DNA of 64,000 nucleotides from Parafrankia discariae (GTDB taxonomy: Bacteria; Actinomycetota; Actinomycetes; Frankiales; Frankiaceae): positions 93,975 through 157,974 of the forward strand of contig NZ_KB891230.1 of assembly GCF_000373365.1 (NCBI RefSeq), written 5' to 3'. A program made the position numbers and the translations under genes. Under the pieces are notes generated by a model, which saw nothing but the letters and a program-made list of their open reading frames with translations, did not search any database and was not told the origin of the DNA. Of this stretch, positions 42,560 through 49,514 are shown piece by piece. The stretch's first letter is position 1. Every line of letters begins with the position of its first letter.

Positions 42560-43131
42560 TGGATGGTGCCGTAGGTGCCGTTGTGGTAAACGAGGGGGCG
42601 GGACTGGCCGTGGGAGCGGGTTTCCAGGACTTCGGCGATCACCAGGTGGTGATCGCCGGCGTCGAGGCGGGAGTGGATACGGGTTCGTAGCCACACGGCC
42701 GCGTCCACCAGCAGCGGCTCGCCGGTCGGCAGGCGGCGCCAGCGGGTCGGCTCCGCGAACCGGTCGATGCCCGAGGTCGCGAACCGCGCGGCGAGCTCCT
42801 GCTGGCCGTCCGAAAGCAGGTGGACGACGAGGGTGTCGGTGGCGAGCAGCGCCGGCGCGCTCGACGACGTCGCGGACAGCGACAGCGACAGCAGCGGCGG
42901 ATCCGCGGACAGGGACGCGACCGAGGTCGCGGTGAAGCCGACCGGACCCCGGGGGCCGGTCATCGTCACCACGGTGACCCCCGCCGCGTGCCGGCGGAAC
43001 GCACTGCGCAGCGCCGCCGGGTCAACCGGCTGGGCCGACCGCGGCTGGGCCGACTGCGACTGGGCCGGGTCCGCCGACCGCGGCTGGGCCGGCTGGGCCG
43101 AGGGGTCGCGGCCGAGGGTTTCGAGCGTCAT
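42541..43131 (-). CDS. Flavin reductase-like (FMN-binding split-barrel) protein
   Basis: This 196-residue protein belongs to the flavin reductase domain family, whose members reduce FMN with NAD(P)H to feed two-component monooxygenases. Core signatures are FRRHAAGVTVVTMTGP, GFTATSVASLSADPPLLSLSLS and a terminal GDHHLVIAEVL. The first 35 residues are a degenerate Ser/Gln/Pro repeat (sequence AQPRSADPAQ type). The ATG at 43131 overlaps the preceding FMN-reductase stop (ATGA), so the two genes are translationally coupled. The gene ends in a TAA inside the G-rich block. Confidence 0.88.
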   Translation of the reverse strand: MTLETLGRDPSAQPAQPRSADPAQSQSAQPRSAQPVDPAALRSAFRRHAAGVTVVTMTGPRGPVGFTATSVASLSADPPLLSLSLSATSSSAPALLATDTLVVHLLSDGQQELAARFATSGIDRFAEPTRWRRLPTGEPLLVDAAVWLRTRIHSRLDAGDHHLVIAEVLETRSHGQSRPLVYHNGTYGTIHPSPHD

Positions 43132-43721
43132 CGAGCTGACTCCACGAGGTCGTTCTCCACCCGGACGTCCCGGGCGAAAAGCTCCGTCCCGGTGTGGGCG
43201 GCGACGCTGGCGCGGAGCACTGACGCGTACGAGACGACCCAGGAGTCGACCACGATGTCCAGGTCCGGCAGCTGCTCCTCGATCACCGCGAACGACCGGG
43301 CGGGGACGGTCGCGCCCAGCTCCACGAGGACCGGGCGCAGGTAGAGCTCCCCGGCCACCGAGTGGTCAGGTGCCGCCGAGATGACCACCGGTACGGCGGT
43401 CGCTCCCCGCAGCGCCCCACCGGGCAGCAGGTCCAGGAACGACTTGAGCAGCCCGGTGTAGCTGCCCTTGTAGACCGGCGACGCGACGACCAGCAGATCC
43501 GCCTCGGCCGCGGTCCTGAGGGCCGCGGCGACCCGGCCGTCGTCGGCGAAGAGGTGCCGCGCCAGCGTGGAGAGGTCGATGATCTCCGTGCTCACGACCG
43601 GCAGCTCATCGGTGATCCGCTCGGCGAGGAAGCGGGCGAGAGTCAGCGTCCGGGAGCCTGGCCTGGGGTTGCCGATGATCAGGACGAGGCGCGGCGAAGC
43701 GGAGGAGGTGCTCTGAGGCAT
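43128..43721 (-). CDS. NAD(P)H-dependent FMN reductase (SsuE-like)
   Basis: This 197-residue flavodoxin-fold reductase resembles SsuE/MsuE enzymes that supply reduced FMN to sulfonate or aromatic monooxygenases. The phosphate-binding GNPRPGSRT is near 17-25, and VVASPVYKGSYTGLLKSFLDLL is near 78-99. It is the first gene of an operon with the flavin reductase. The start ATG at 43721 is weakly supported. With the sulfotransferase gene next door, the group may deal with sulfur metabolism, but no monooxygenase gene is present here. Confidence 0.87.
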   Translation of the reverse strand: MPQSTSSASPRLVLIIGNPRPGSRTLTLARFLAERITDELPVVSTEIIDLSTLARHLFADDGRVAAALRTAAEADLLVVASPVYKGSYTGLLKSFLDLLPGGALRGATAVPVVISAAPDHSVAGELYLRPVLVELGATVPARSFAVIEEQLPDLDIVVDSWVVSYASVLRASVAAHTGTELFARDVRVENDLVESAR

Positions 43722-44943
43722 GTGCGGCCTTCCGATCAGGATGGACGTCGCGGAGCGGGTTCGCCGGCTGGACTTCGCGCGAGTCAGTCCTCGTCACTCG
43801 CCATCACTTGTCGTCGTTCTTCGTTGCTCGTCGTCGCTCTTCGTTGCTCGTTCGCCAGTCGACGTGGCGGCGCCACGGGGTCGGCCTGGTTCCGGGACCT
43901 CGACCGAGAGGTGCCAAACCTGAACCGCCGTGCCGCGCCCGGCCGCCGCGTCGGCTCCGACCGCCAGCCGATCCGACCGTCAGCCGATCAGGCCACGGCA
44001 GGACAGGCCATGACGGAACAGGCCACAACCGGCGCGCATCAGAGCGAAGCCTTCGGCCGACCAGAGACCGCGAGTCGGACAGGGACGAGTGCGACGGGCA
44101 CCGAGCGTCGGCACGCAACCCACGCACAGCGATGAAAGACCGTGCGCGGTGACGGACAGCGACGCGCAGTGGCAGACAGCGGACCGGACTTGGTCAGGAT
44201 CGACCGGAGGCACTACAGCGGCAGCGGGTGGCGCGGCCGTAGTCGACGCAGCGCCGGCGGGTGAGCAGCGGGCGGGATGCGAACCACGATCTGTGCGATG
44301 GCAGCGCCCAACGGGTGAGGAAAACGCGAGCGGCCACGTCCAGAACTGTGCGGAGAGGCGCTTTGTTCAGTCAAGAAGTGATAAAGTGAATCAGATCACA
44401 CCGCGAATTGGTTGGCGGCGATTCACCGGCGTGTTTCCGTTGCTTCTGTGTTGAAGCCGGCCTACCTCGTGACGCGTGGGCACATCGACTTGTTGAGGGT
44501 TGCCTCCGCCGCCTGTTCGGCTCACTGACGCCGTTCGTGGTGCGCCGCGGCGCGGCCCGCACCCGGGTCCGCCGCCGCGATCCGGCCGCTCGCACCACGC
44601 TGCCACCGCCGCGCGCCGCCACACGCCCCGCTCCGTACGCGGCCGTCGCCACGCGAACCACGCCGCCGGCCGGCCACCCCGACACTGTCCGGACGTCACG
44701 TCCGGGGCCTCGCCGTCCCGGAGGTCCGCCGGCGGTTCGGCCGGCCCGATACGGGGCCTGGCACGGCTCCACCGGCCACCGGCTCCACCGGCTCGGCGGG
44801 CGGCGCGGCACCGCGGGCGCGGCCCACTCCGGTGAACGTGGCTGTCCGCTCGGTGCCGCCTCCGGCGGGCGCGTCCGCTGACGCGGTGTGCTGCCACAGA
44901 CCTGACAACCGCACCACCGACCTCAGCACCGGAGCGCCGACCC
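43722..44943. other. 1.2-kb intergenic region with short tandem repeats
   Basis: No gene is convincing. A 20-bp direct repeat (tcgtcgttcttcgttgctcg; 43811-43850, one mismatch), a 16-bp repeat (43959-43990) and three 15-bp caggcca units (43989-44033) occur in the left half. A small ORF from 44149 has poor third-position GC. Around 44360-44400 the DNA is AT-richer (tgataaagtgaatcagatca) and may hold a promoter for the cupin gene. The segment 44500-44930 is GC-rich and featureless. Confidence 0.5.
43811..43850. repeat. 20-bp direct repeat, two copies
   Basis: The units 43811-43830 and 43831-43850 differ at one base. They lie in the gap just upstream of the FMN-reductase start. Confidence 0.9.
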
Positions 44944-45534
44944 GTGAGTGACCTGCACGTTCCTTCCATCGACGATCTCGTACCGTCCCCCGAGGAGATC
45001 GACGCCTTCCATCGGCGGCTGCATCACATCGCGCCCTGGGCGCTCGATCCCGAGACGGCGCAGACGTCCGGGATGCGGCGGCTGGCGGCGGTGAGCGCGC
45101 GCACCGTGGGCTCGTCGAAGCTCTGGATGGGCCAGACGCACGTGGCGCCGGCGACCGCGTCGGCCAACCATCACCACGGCCGGTCCGAGACCGCGATCTA
45201 CGTGGTCAGCGGGCATCCGGAGTTCGTCTTCCCGGCGGACGAGCTCGCGGCGGACGACGCCGACGGCGCGAGCGGCGGGAGCGACCCGGGCGGCGGGAAC
45301 GGCGGGAGCGACCCGGGCGCACCACCGCGGGAGATCCGGGTCCGGACGTCCCCGGGGGACTACATCTTCGTTCCGCCGTGGGTGCCGCACCGCGAGGAGA
45401 ACCCGGATCCCGAGCACGAGGCCCTGGTGGTGATCGCCCGCAGCACCCAGGACGCGATCGTCGTCAACCTGCCGGACCTGCGCTGGACCGGCTCCATCCG
45501 AACGACCAGCGAGGACATCGCGGGTTGCTCGTAA
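44944..45534 (+). CDS. Cupin-domain protein
   Basis: This 196-residue protein has a single cupin barrel. The metal motif SANHHHGRSETAIYVVSG (about 75-92) is followed by a Gly/Asp/Ser insertion (about 102-128), then TSPGDYIFVPPWVPHREEN (about 136-154) as the second cupin motif. Metal-dependent oxygenase, isomerase or binding functions are possible. The GTG at 44944 has CGGAG upstream. It is monocistronic. Its neighbour codes an orphan winged-helix protein. The substrate is unknown. Confidence 0.85.
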   Translation: MSDLHVPSIDDLVPSPEEIDAFHRRLHHIAPWALDPETAQTSGMRRLAAVSARTVGSSKLWMGQTHVAPATASANHHHGRSETAIYVVSGHPEFVFPADELAADDADGASGGSDPGGGNGGSDPGAPPREIRVRTSPGDYIFVPPWVPHREENPDPEHEALVVIARSTQDAIVVNLPDLRWTGSIRTTSEDIAGCS

Positions 45535-45705
45535 CAGTCACGAGGGGGTCCCGGGCCCAGCCGCTCGCGTCGGGGTCCCGGCGGCTCCTCCTGACCCACG
45601 TCGCCGTGTCCGTCGACCCCACCCGGTCCGCCTGTTCCACCCGGCTCGTCAATCCAACCCGTGGCACCCGACCTCGTGCCCCATCCGAATCGTCTGGAGG
45701 CGTCC

Positions 45706-46080
45706 GTGGCAGCCCATGCCGGCTTCGTCGCGAGTACACCCGTCAGCGGCGCCGTGGACGTCGACCGCCTGGCCTGGCAGGTCCTGGTCGACGGACGGCC
45801 GATCGACCTCACCTACCTGGAGTTCGAGGTGCTCGACTACCTCGTGCGCAACCCGGGCCGGGTACACAGCCGGGAGGAGCTGCTGCGTGAGGTGTGGCGG
45901 CAGGACCCCGGCGCCCTCGGCGCGTCCGCCCCGCGAACCGTCGACGTCATGATCACCCGGCTGCGACGCAAGCTGGGCCGCCATCACCGGGACCACATCG
46001 AGACGGTCCGGCGGGTCGGGTACCGCTACCGGCCGGCGGGCGACGAGCCGCTGAGGTCCCACTCATCCTCGACGCTGTAG
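45706..46080 (+). CDS. Orphan OmpR/PhoB-type winged-helix protein
   Basis: This 124-residue protein consists of a DNA-binding winged helix with no receiver domain. The GTG at 45706 has GGAGG 5 bases upstream, which beats the GTG at 45661. The family pattern DLTYLEFEVLDYLVRNPGR, SREELLREVW, and RTVDVMITRLRRKLG leading to IETVRRVGYRY is complete. It may bind DNA constitutively or with a partner. Its 3' end overlaps the convergent thpR gene by 55 bp. Confidence 0.87.
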   Translation: MAAHAGFVASTPVSGAVDVDRLAWQVLVDGRPIDLTYLEFEVLDYLVRNPGRVHSREELLREVWRQDPGALGASAPRTVDVMITRLRRKLGRHHRDHIETVRRVGYRYRPAGDEPLRSHSSSTL

Positions 46081-46655
46081 CTGGGGGACGGCCCGCCGAC
46101 GCTGCTCATCAGGGTCAGGGTCCGTGCCGTCCAGGCCGAGGGCACCATGATCTCGCCGAGGGCGCGGACCAGTGGCCGCAGGTCGGCGATGGCGCCGTCG
46201 GGAACGCGGGCCAGGGTGAGGTGGGCCCGCAGGGGGCGGTCGTCGCCACCGTCCGCGCCGGCCCGGACGGCCGCGCGGCGCACCCCGGCCGCCAGCGGCC
46301 CGAGATCGCCGGCGACCCGGGCCCAGAGCACCCGGTGACCGAAGCGGCCCGCGCCGTCGAGGCGCAGCCCGACCGGGCCGTGCCGGTGGGCGACCCGGCC
46401 GAGCCGCTCGGCGAGCGCGGGCCGCGTCTCGGGGCGGACCGGCCCGAGGAACGCCAGCGTCACATGCCACCGCGCCGGCTCCGTCCAGCGCAGCCGCGGC
46501 ACGCCCGCCCCCGCGCCACCGGTCACTGCCCCGCTGCCGGTCGCCCCCGTGCCGCCGGTCATCTCGGAGACGGCGGTGGCCAGCTCACGCAGCGTCTCCG
46601 CCGGCGGGAGCAGCGCGACGAAGAGCCGCTCCCGGCCTGGTACCGGCCCCGTCAC
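46026..46655 (-). CDS. thpR: RNA 2',3'-cyclic phosphodiesterase ThpR
   Basis: This 209-residue 2H phosphoesterase has the two catalytic HxTx motifs, HVTLAFLG and HLTLARV. These enzymes open 2',3'-cyclic phosphate ends (LigT type). The GTG at 46655 overlaps the stop of the Clp-N gene by 4 bp (GTGA), so they form one transcript. A Gly/Ala/Thr-rich insertion sits near residues 35-50. The 3' end overlaps the convergent winged-helix gene by 55 bp, an unusually tight arrangement. Confidence 0.88.
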   Translation of the reverse strand: MTGPVPGRERLFVALLPPAETLRELATAVSEMTGGTGATGSGAVTGGAGAGVPRLRWTEPARWHVTLAFLGPVRPETRPALAERLGRVAHRHGPVGLRLDGAGRFGHRVLWARVAGDLGPLAAGVRRAAVRAGADGGDDRPLRAHLTLARVPDGAIADLRPLVRALGEIMVPSAWTARTLTLMSSVGGPSPSYSVEDEWDLSGSSPAGR

Positions 46656-47215
46656 AGCGCGGCGCGGACCTGGTCGGTCGTCAGCCCGCGCCGCTCGATC
46701 AGGCGGACCGCGATGCACGACGGGTTACTCAGCACGCCGAGCAGCAGGTGTCGCGGTTCGACGTCCCTCGCGCCGTGGGCCTGGGTCACGCGCAGCGCCC
46801 GTTCGAGCGCGCGGGTCGCCTCCCCGGCGAGCCGGACCGGCCGGCGGCGCCGGAACCAGGAGCGCCGCGGTGGGCGGCGGGTGAGCGTGGCGCCGAGAGT
46901 GCCGTTGAGCGCGCCCTCCCCGAACCGCTGCTCGACCGCCCGCCGCACGGCGTCGTAGTCGACCCCGATGGAGGCAAGGGCGTCGGTGTCGAGGTCGCGG
47001 CCGCCGAAGGAGATCACCCGCGCCCCGGCGAGCTCGCCGCGCAGGGCGGACTCATCCAGCCCGAGCCCGGCCAGTGCCCGGCCGACCGGGCCGCCCTCGA
47101 TGACCAGCCCGAGCAGCAGGTGCGCCGTGTGCACCCGTTCACCGTGGCCCAGGACGGCCGCGTCGACGGCCGCCCGCACCGCCCGCCTGGACTCCTCCGT
47201 GAATCGTTCGAGCAC
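46652..47215 (-). CDS. Clp N-terminal domain protein
   Basis: This 187-residue protein carries two Clp amino-terminal repeats (about 3-55 and 130-185): VHTAHLLLGLVIEGG and PRHLLLGVLSNPSCIAVRLI. There is no AAA+ ATPase, so it cannot unfold proteins itself. It may act as an adaptor or substrate-delivery factor for ClpC, or as a regulator. It is the second gene of an operon beginning with a small HTH regulator and ending with thpR. The start ATG at 47215 lies 3 bp after the HTH stop. Confidence 0.85.
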   Translation of the reverse strand: MLERFTEESRRAVRAAVDAAVLGHGERVHTAHLLLGLVIEGGPVGRALAGLGLDESALRGELAGARVISFGGRDLDTDALASIGVDYDAVRRAVEQRFGEGALNGTLGATLTRRPPRRSWFRRRRPVRLAGEATRALERALRVTQAHGARDVEPRHLLLGVLSNPSCIAVRLIERRGLTTDQVRAAL

Positions 47216-47218
47216 GGT

Positions 47219-47446
47219 CTACCTTCCCTTCCCGAAGCGACGGCCGTACTTCTTGTGGGCGGCCTGCCGGCTGACGCCGAGCACGTCCGCGATCTCCTGC
47301 CAGGACCAGCCGCTGCCCCGCGCGCTGGCGACCTGGAGCTCCTCCAGGGACTCGAGCAACGCCCGCAGCGACGCGACGGCGGCGAGCCCCACCCGGGGGT
47401 CGTCGCTGGACGCCGCGCCGGCGAGCGTCGTGGCTGTAGCGCTCAT
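47219..47446 (-). CDS. Small HTH regulator of the Clp-N operon
   Basis: This 75-residue protein has an AsnC/MerR-like HTH in its C-terminal half: SWQEIADVLGVSRQAAHKKYGRRF. The ATG at 47446 is 4 bases from a perfect GTCAAC-TTAC-GTTGAC site, and a second site lies 27 bp further. No ribosome-binding site is evident, so the transcript may be nearly leaderless. It is probably the autoregulator of the operon with the Clp-N protein and ThpR. The sensed signal is unknown. Confidence 0.82.
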   Translation of the reverse strand: MSATATTLAGAASSDDPRVGLAAVASLRALLESLEELQVASARGSGWSWQEIADVLGVSRQAAHKKYGRRFGKGR

Positions 47447-47450
47447 GGGC

Positions 47451-47466
47451 GTCAACTTACGTTGAC
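47451..47466. promoter_or_regulatory. Operator 1, GTCAAC-N4-GTTGAC
   Basis: A perfect 6-bp inverted repeat with spacer TTAC lies 4 bases upstream of the HTH start codon; binding would block transcription initiation or elongation. Confidence 0.7.
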
Positions 47467-47477
47467 AGCCAGAAGTT

Positions 47478-47493
47478 GTCAACCGAAGTTGAC
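47478..47493. promoter_or_regulatory. Operator 2, GTCAAC-N4-GTTGAC
   Basis: The same half-sites with spacer CGAA, extended by T and A to 7-bp arms. Its centre is 27 bp from operator 1. Confidence 0.7.
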
Positions 47494-47636
47494 ACACCCC
47501 GGGCCGCCGCACGACGGGCACACCCGGGCGGCGTGACGCGACCTGGTCACAGCGGGCTGGTTCGAGTGGGTGGTCTGGCGACGGGATCGGCCCGACCGCC
47601 CACCCGCGGACGGCAATCAGGGGCACTATCGGAGCT

Positions 47637-48650
47637 GTGACGACGGTCCCCGAACTGGTGGCGCCCCGCGATCCCGGCCTGTCCAGAGCCTGGCGCTCCG
47701 ACCGCCGGGCCGCCCGGCGCGGGCAACCCGACCTCCCGGTCGCGATGGCCCTGGTCACCGACGGTTCCGAACGCTCGACGGCGGACGTCCTGCGCGACGC
47801 CGGGGTCGACGTCGTGGGGCTGCTGGCGCCGGAGCCGCTGGAGTCGCTGGCCTGGGCCGCCGAGGCGAAGGCCCCGCGCGCCTACAGCGATCTGATCGCC
47901 CTGCTGTCGGACGACATCGAGGCGGTCTGCATCGAGATGTCGCCCCCGGCGTCCGACATCGTGGCCCGCCGGGCGGCCGAGGCCGGCCTGCACGTGCTGC
48001 TGGCGAAGCCGGCCACGGCCGAGGCGGAGGCGCTGCGCGCGGTGGCCGACATCGCCGAGGACGCCGACCTCGCCCACGTCGTCGCGCTGGACGGCCGGGC
48101 GTGGCCCGCGGCGTGGCACGTTCAGGCGTCGGTGCACTCGCTGGGCCGGCTGAGCCAGATCACCGTGGTCGGCGCGCCGTCCGGGCCGATCGGCCGGGCC
48201 GAGATCATCGACCTGACGCTGCGCTGGTGCGGCGAGATCCTCGCCGTGTGCGCCGATCCCGGCAGCATGCCGGCGACCACGCTCACCCCCGACGCGCCGG
48301 TCACGCTGGCCCTGCTCGCCGCCAACGGGACGACCGTCCTGATCAACGAGCGGATGGGTGGGGAGATCGCCACCGCCACGGTGACCGTCTGCGGCGAGGA
48401 GGGGCGCATGGTCGTCCAGGGCCGGCGCGTCCGTCGGCAGGACGGGACGGGCGTGCGGGACCTGTGGATGCCGACGGTGCCCGCCGAGCGGCCCGGTCTG
48501 GTCGAGGCCACCTACGACGTCGTGCGGGCCACCGAGCTGGACGACCCGGCGCTCGTGCGCGGCGCGACCTTCCACGACCTGCTCACCGCGACGCGCCTGC
48601 AGGTGGCGGCCGCGGCGTCACACAAGCGGGGCGGCTGGGTGGAGCTGTAG
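47637..48650 (+). CDS. Gfo/Idh/MocA-type oxidoreductase
   Basis: This 337-residue protein looks like a Gfo/Idh/MocA family NAD(P)-dependent sugar or inositol oxidoreductase, although the usual N-terminal GxGxxG is not visible; the first 40 residues are Arg-rich and begin MTTVPELVAPRD. Recognised segments are AEAGLHVLLAKPATAEAEAL (the EKP-like loop, where K-P is kept) and a C-terminal beta-sheet domain with TVCGEEGRMVVQGRRVRRQ. The missing dinucleotide motif makes catalytic activity uncertain. The GTG at 47637 has GGAG only 2 bases away, so the start may be different. Confidence 0.72.
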   Translation: MTTVPELVAPRDPGLSRAWRSDRRAARRGQPDLPVAMALVTDGSERSTADVLRDAGVDVVGLLAPEPLESLAWAAEAKAPRAYSDLIALLSDDIEAVCIEMSPPASDIVARRAAEAGLHVLLAKPATAEAEALRAVADIAEDADLAHVVALDGRAWPAAWHVQASVHSLGRLSQITVVGAPSGPIGRAEIIDLTLRWCGEILAVCADPGSMPATTLTPDAPVTLALLAANGTTVLINERMGGEIATATVTVCGEEGRMVVQGRRVRRQDGTGVRDLWMPTVPAERPGLVEATYDVVRATELDDPALVRGATFHDLLTATRLQVAAAASHKRGGWVEL

Positions 48651-48690
48651 GGCTCTGGGGTCTGTAGGGCTCTGTGGGGCTGTGGGGCTA
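48651..48690 (+). other. G-run rich short spacer between convergent genes
   Basis: Five runs of G (ggg, gggg) with short TCTG/CTGT loops, including a repeat of tgtagggctctg, lie between the oxidoreductase stop and the MarR gene end. It could fold as a G4 and act as a terminator. Confidence 0.4.
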
Positions 48691-49113
48691 CAGGCCGGCC
48701 AGACGGTCCAGGATCGGGGCGGCGACCCGCAGCGCGTCGGCCTCGGCCGGGGAGAGCTCCACCAGGCGCTCGGCCAGCCACTCGTCACGGCGGCGGCGGT
48801 CCGCGGCGAGAAGCTCCCGACCGGCCTCGGTGACCTCGGCGATCACCTGCCGGCCGTCGGAGGGGTGCTGACCGCGGTGGACGAGGCCGGCCTCGGACAG
48901 GTTCGCGATCACCCGGGTCATGGACGGCGGTTGCACCCGCTCGTGCGCCGCCACCTCGCCGAGCGTCATCGGCCCGTGCCGGTCGAGCGTGGCGAGCGTG
49001 GCGACCTGGGTCGGTGTGAGTGTGCTGGAACGTTCCTGGCGCATTCGCCGGGAGAGCCGCATGACCGACAGGCGCAGGGTGGAGGCGAGTTCCGCCGCGC
49101 TGCCGCTCTCCAT
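48688..49113 (-). CDS. MarR-family transcriptional regulator
   Basis: This 141-residue winged-helix regulator has ASTLRLSVMRLSRRMRQE, LGEVAAHERVQPPSMTRVI (recognition helix) and HPSDGRQVIAEVTEAGREL (wing). I choose the ATG at 49113; an upstream TTG at 49149 would span the palindrome. The palindrome TTAGCG-T-CGCTAA is centred 23 bp upstream of the ATG and is typical of MarR autorepression. It could regulate a divergent target across the 400-bp gap, where the histidine kinase begins. Confidence 0.88.
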   Translation of the reverse strand: MESGSAAELASTLRLSVMRLSRRMRQERSSTLTPTQVATLATLDRHGPMTLGEVAAHERVQPPSMTRVIANLSEAGLVHRGQHPSDGRQVIAEVTEAGRELLAADRRRRDEWLAERLVELSPAEADALRVAAPILDRLAGL

Positions 49114-49129
49114 TTCTCGAAAGTACTCG

Positions 49130-49142
49130 TTAGCGTCGCTAA
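49130..49142. promoter_or_regulatory. MarR operator TTAGCG-T-CGCTAA
   Basis: A perfect 13-bp palindrome lies 17 bp from the MarR start codon, in the usual autoregulatory position. Confidence 0.7.
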
Positions 49143-49514
49143 ACTTCAAGGGCGATCAGGGCGGCCTTTTTCTCGTGTCTCCCCCCGCGATGCGCCGGCC
49201 ACGGGGGTGAATCGGCACTCCGCCAGGGCGGATGAACCAACGATCCGACCAGACAACAGGCAGGCACGCGTACCGAGCGTCGAGAGCCGGCCACCCCCCG
49301 GTAGCGTCCGGCTCCCGACGGTCCGGGACACCCGCCCACGGCCATGCGGCGGGACGCCTCCACTATTCACCGACACGACACAGCCCCGCTTCGGGGAGAT
49401 CTCCACGGTTGCGGGGTAGTTCCCACCTTTGCGCCTGGGGGGTAACCCTCGGGCCGAAGGGCCTGGTGTGTAACCCTTGTCGAGTGAGATCGTCGCGATC
49501 GGTGGTGGCCTGAG
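49143..49514. other. Intergenic region before the histidine kinase gene
   Basis: This region has no gene. It contains a gatcg-tcg-cgatc repeat at 49488-49500 just before the kinase start, and two copies of gtaaccct (near 49442 and 49470). Promoters for the MarR and kinase operons should lie here. Confidence 0.45.

Noticed and set aside
44149-44454. Small + ORF in the 1.2-kb gap.
   Set aside because: Third-position GC is far below that of the neighbouring genes, there is no recognised family, and the frame ends in an AT-rich promoter-like patch.
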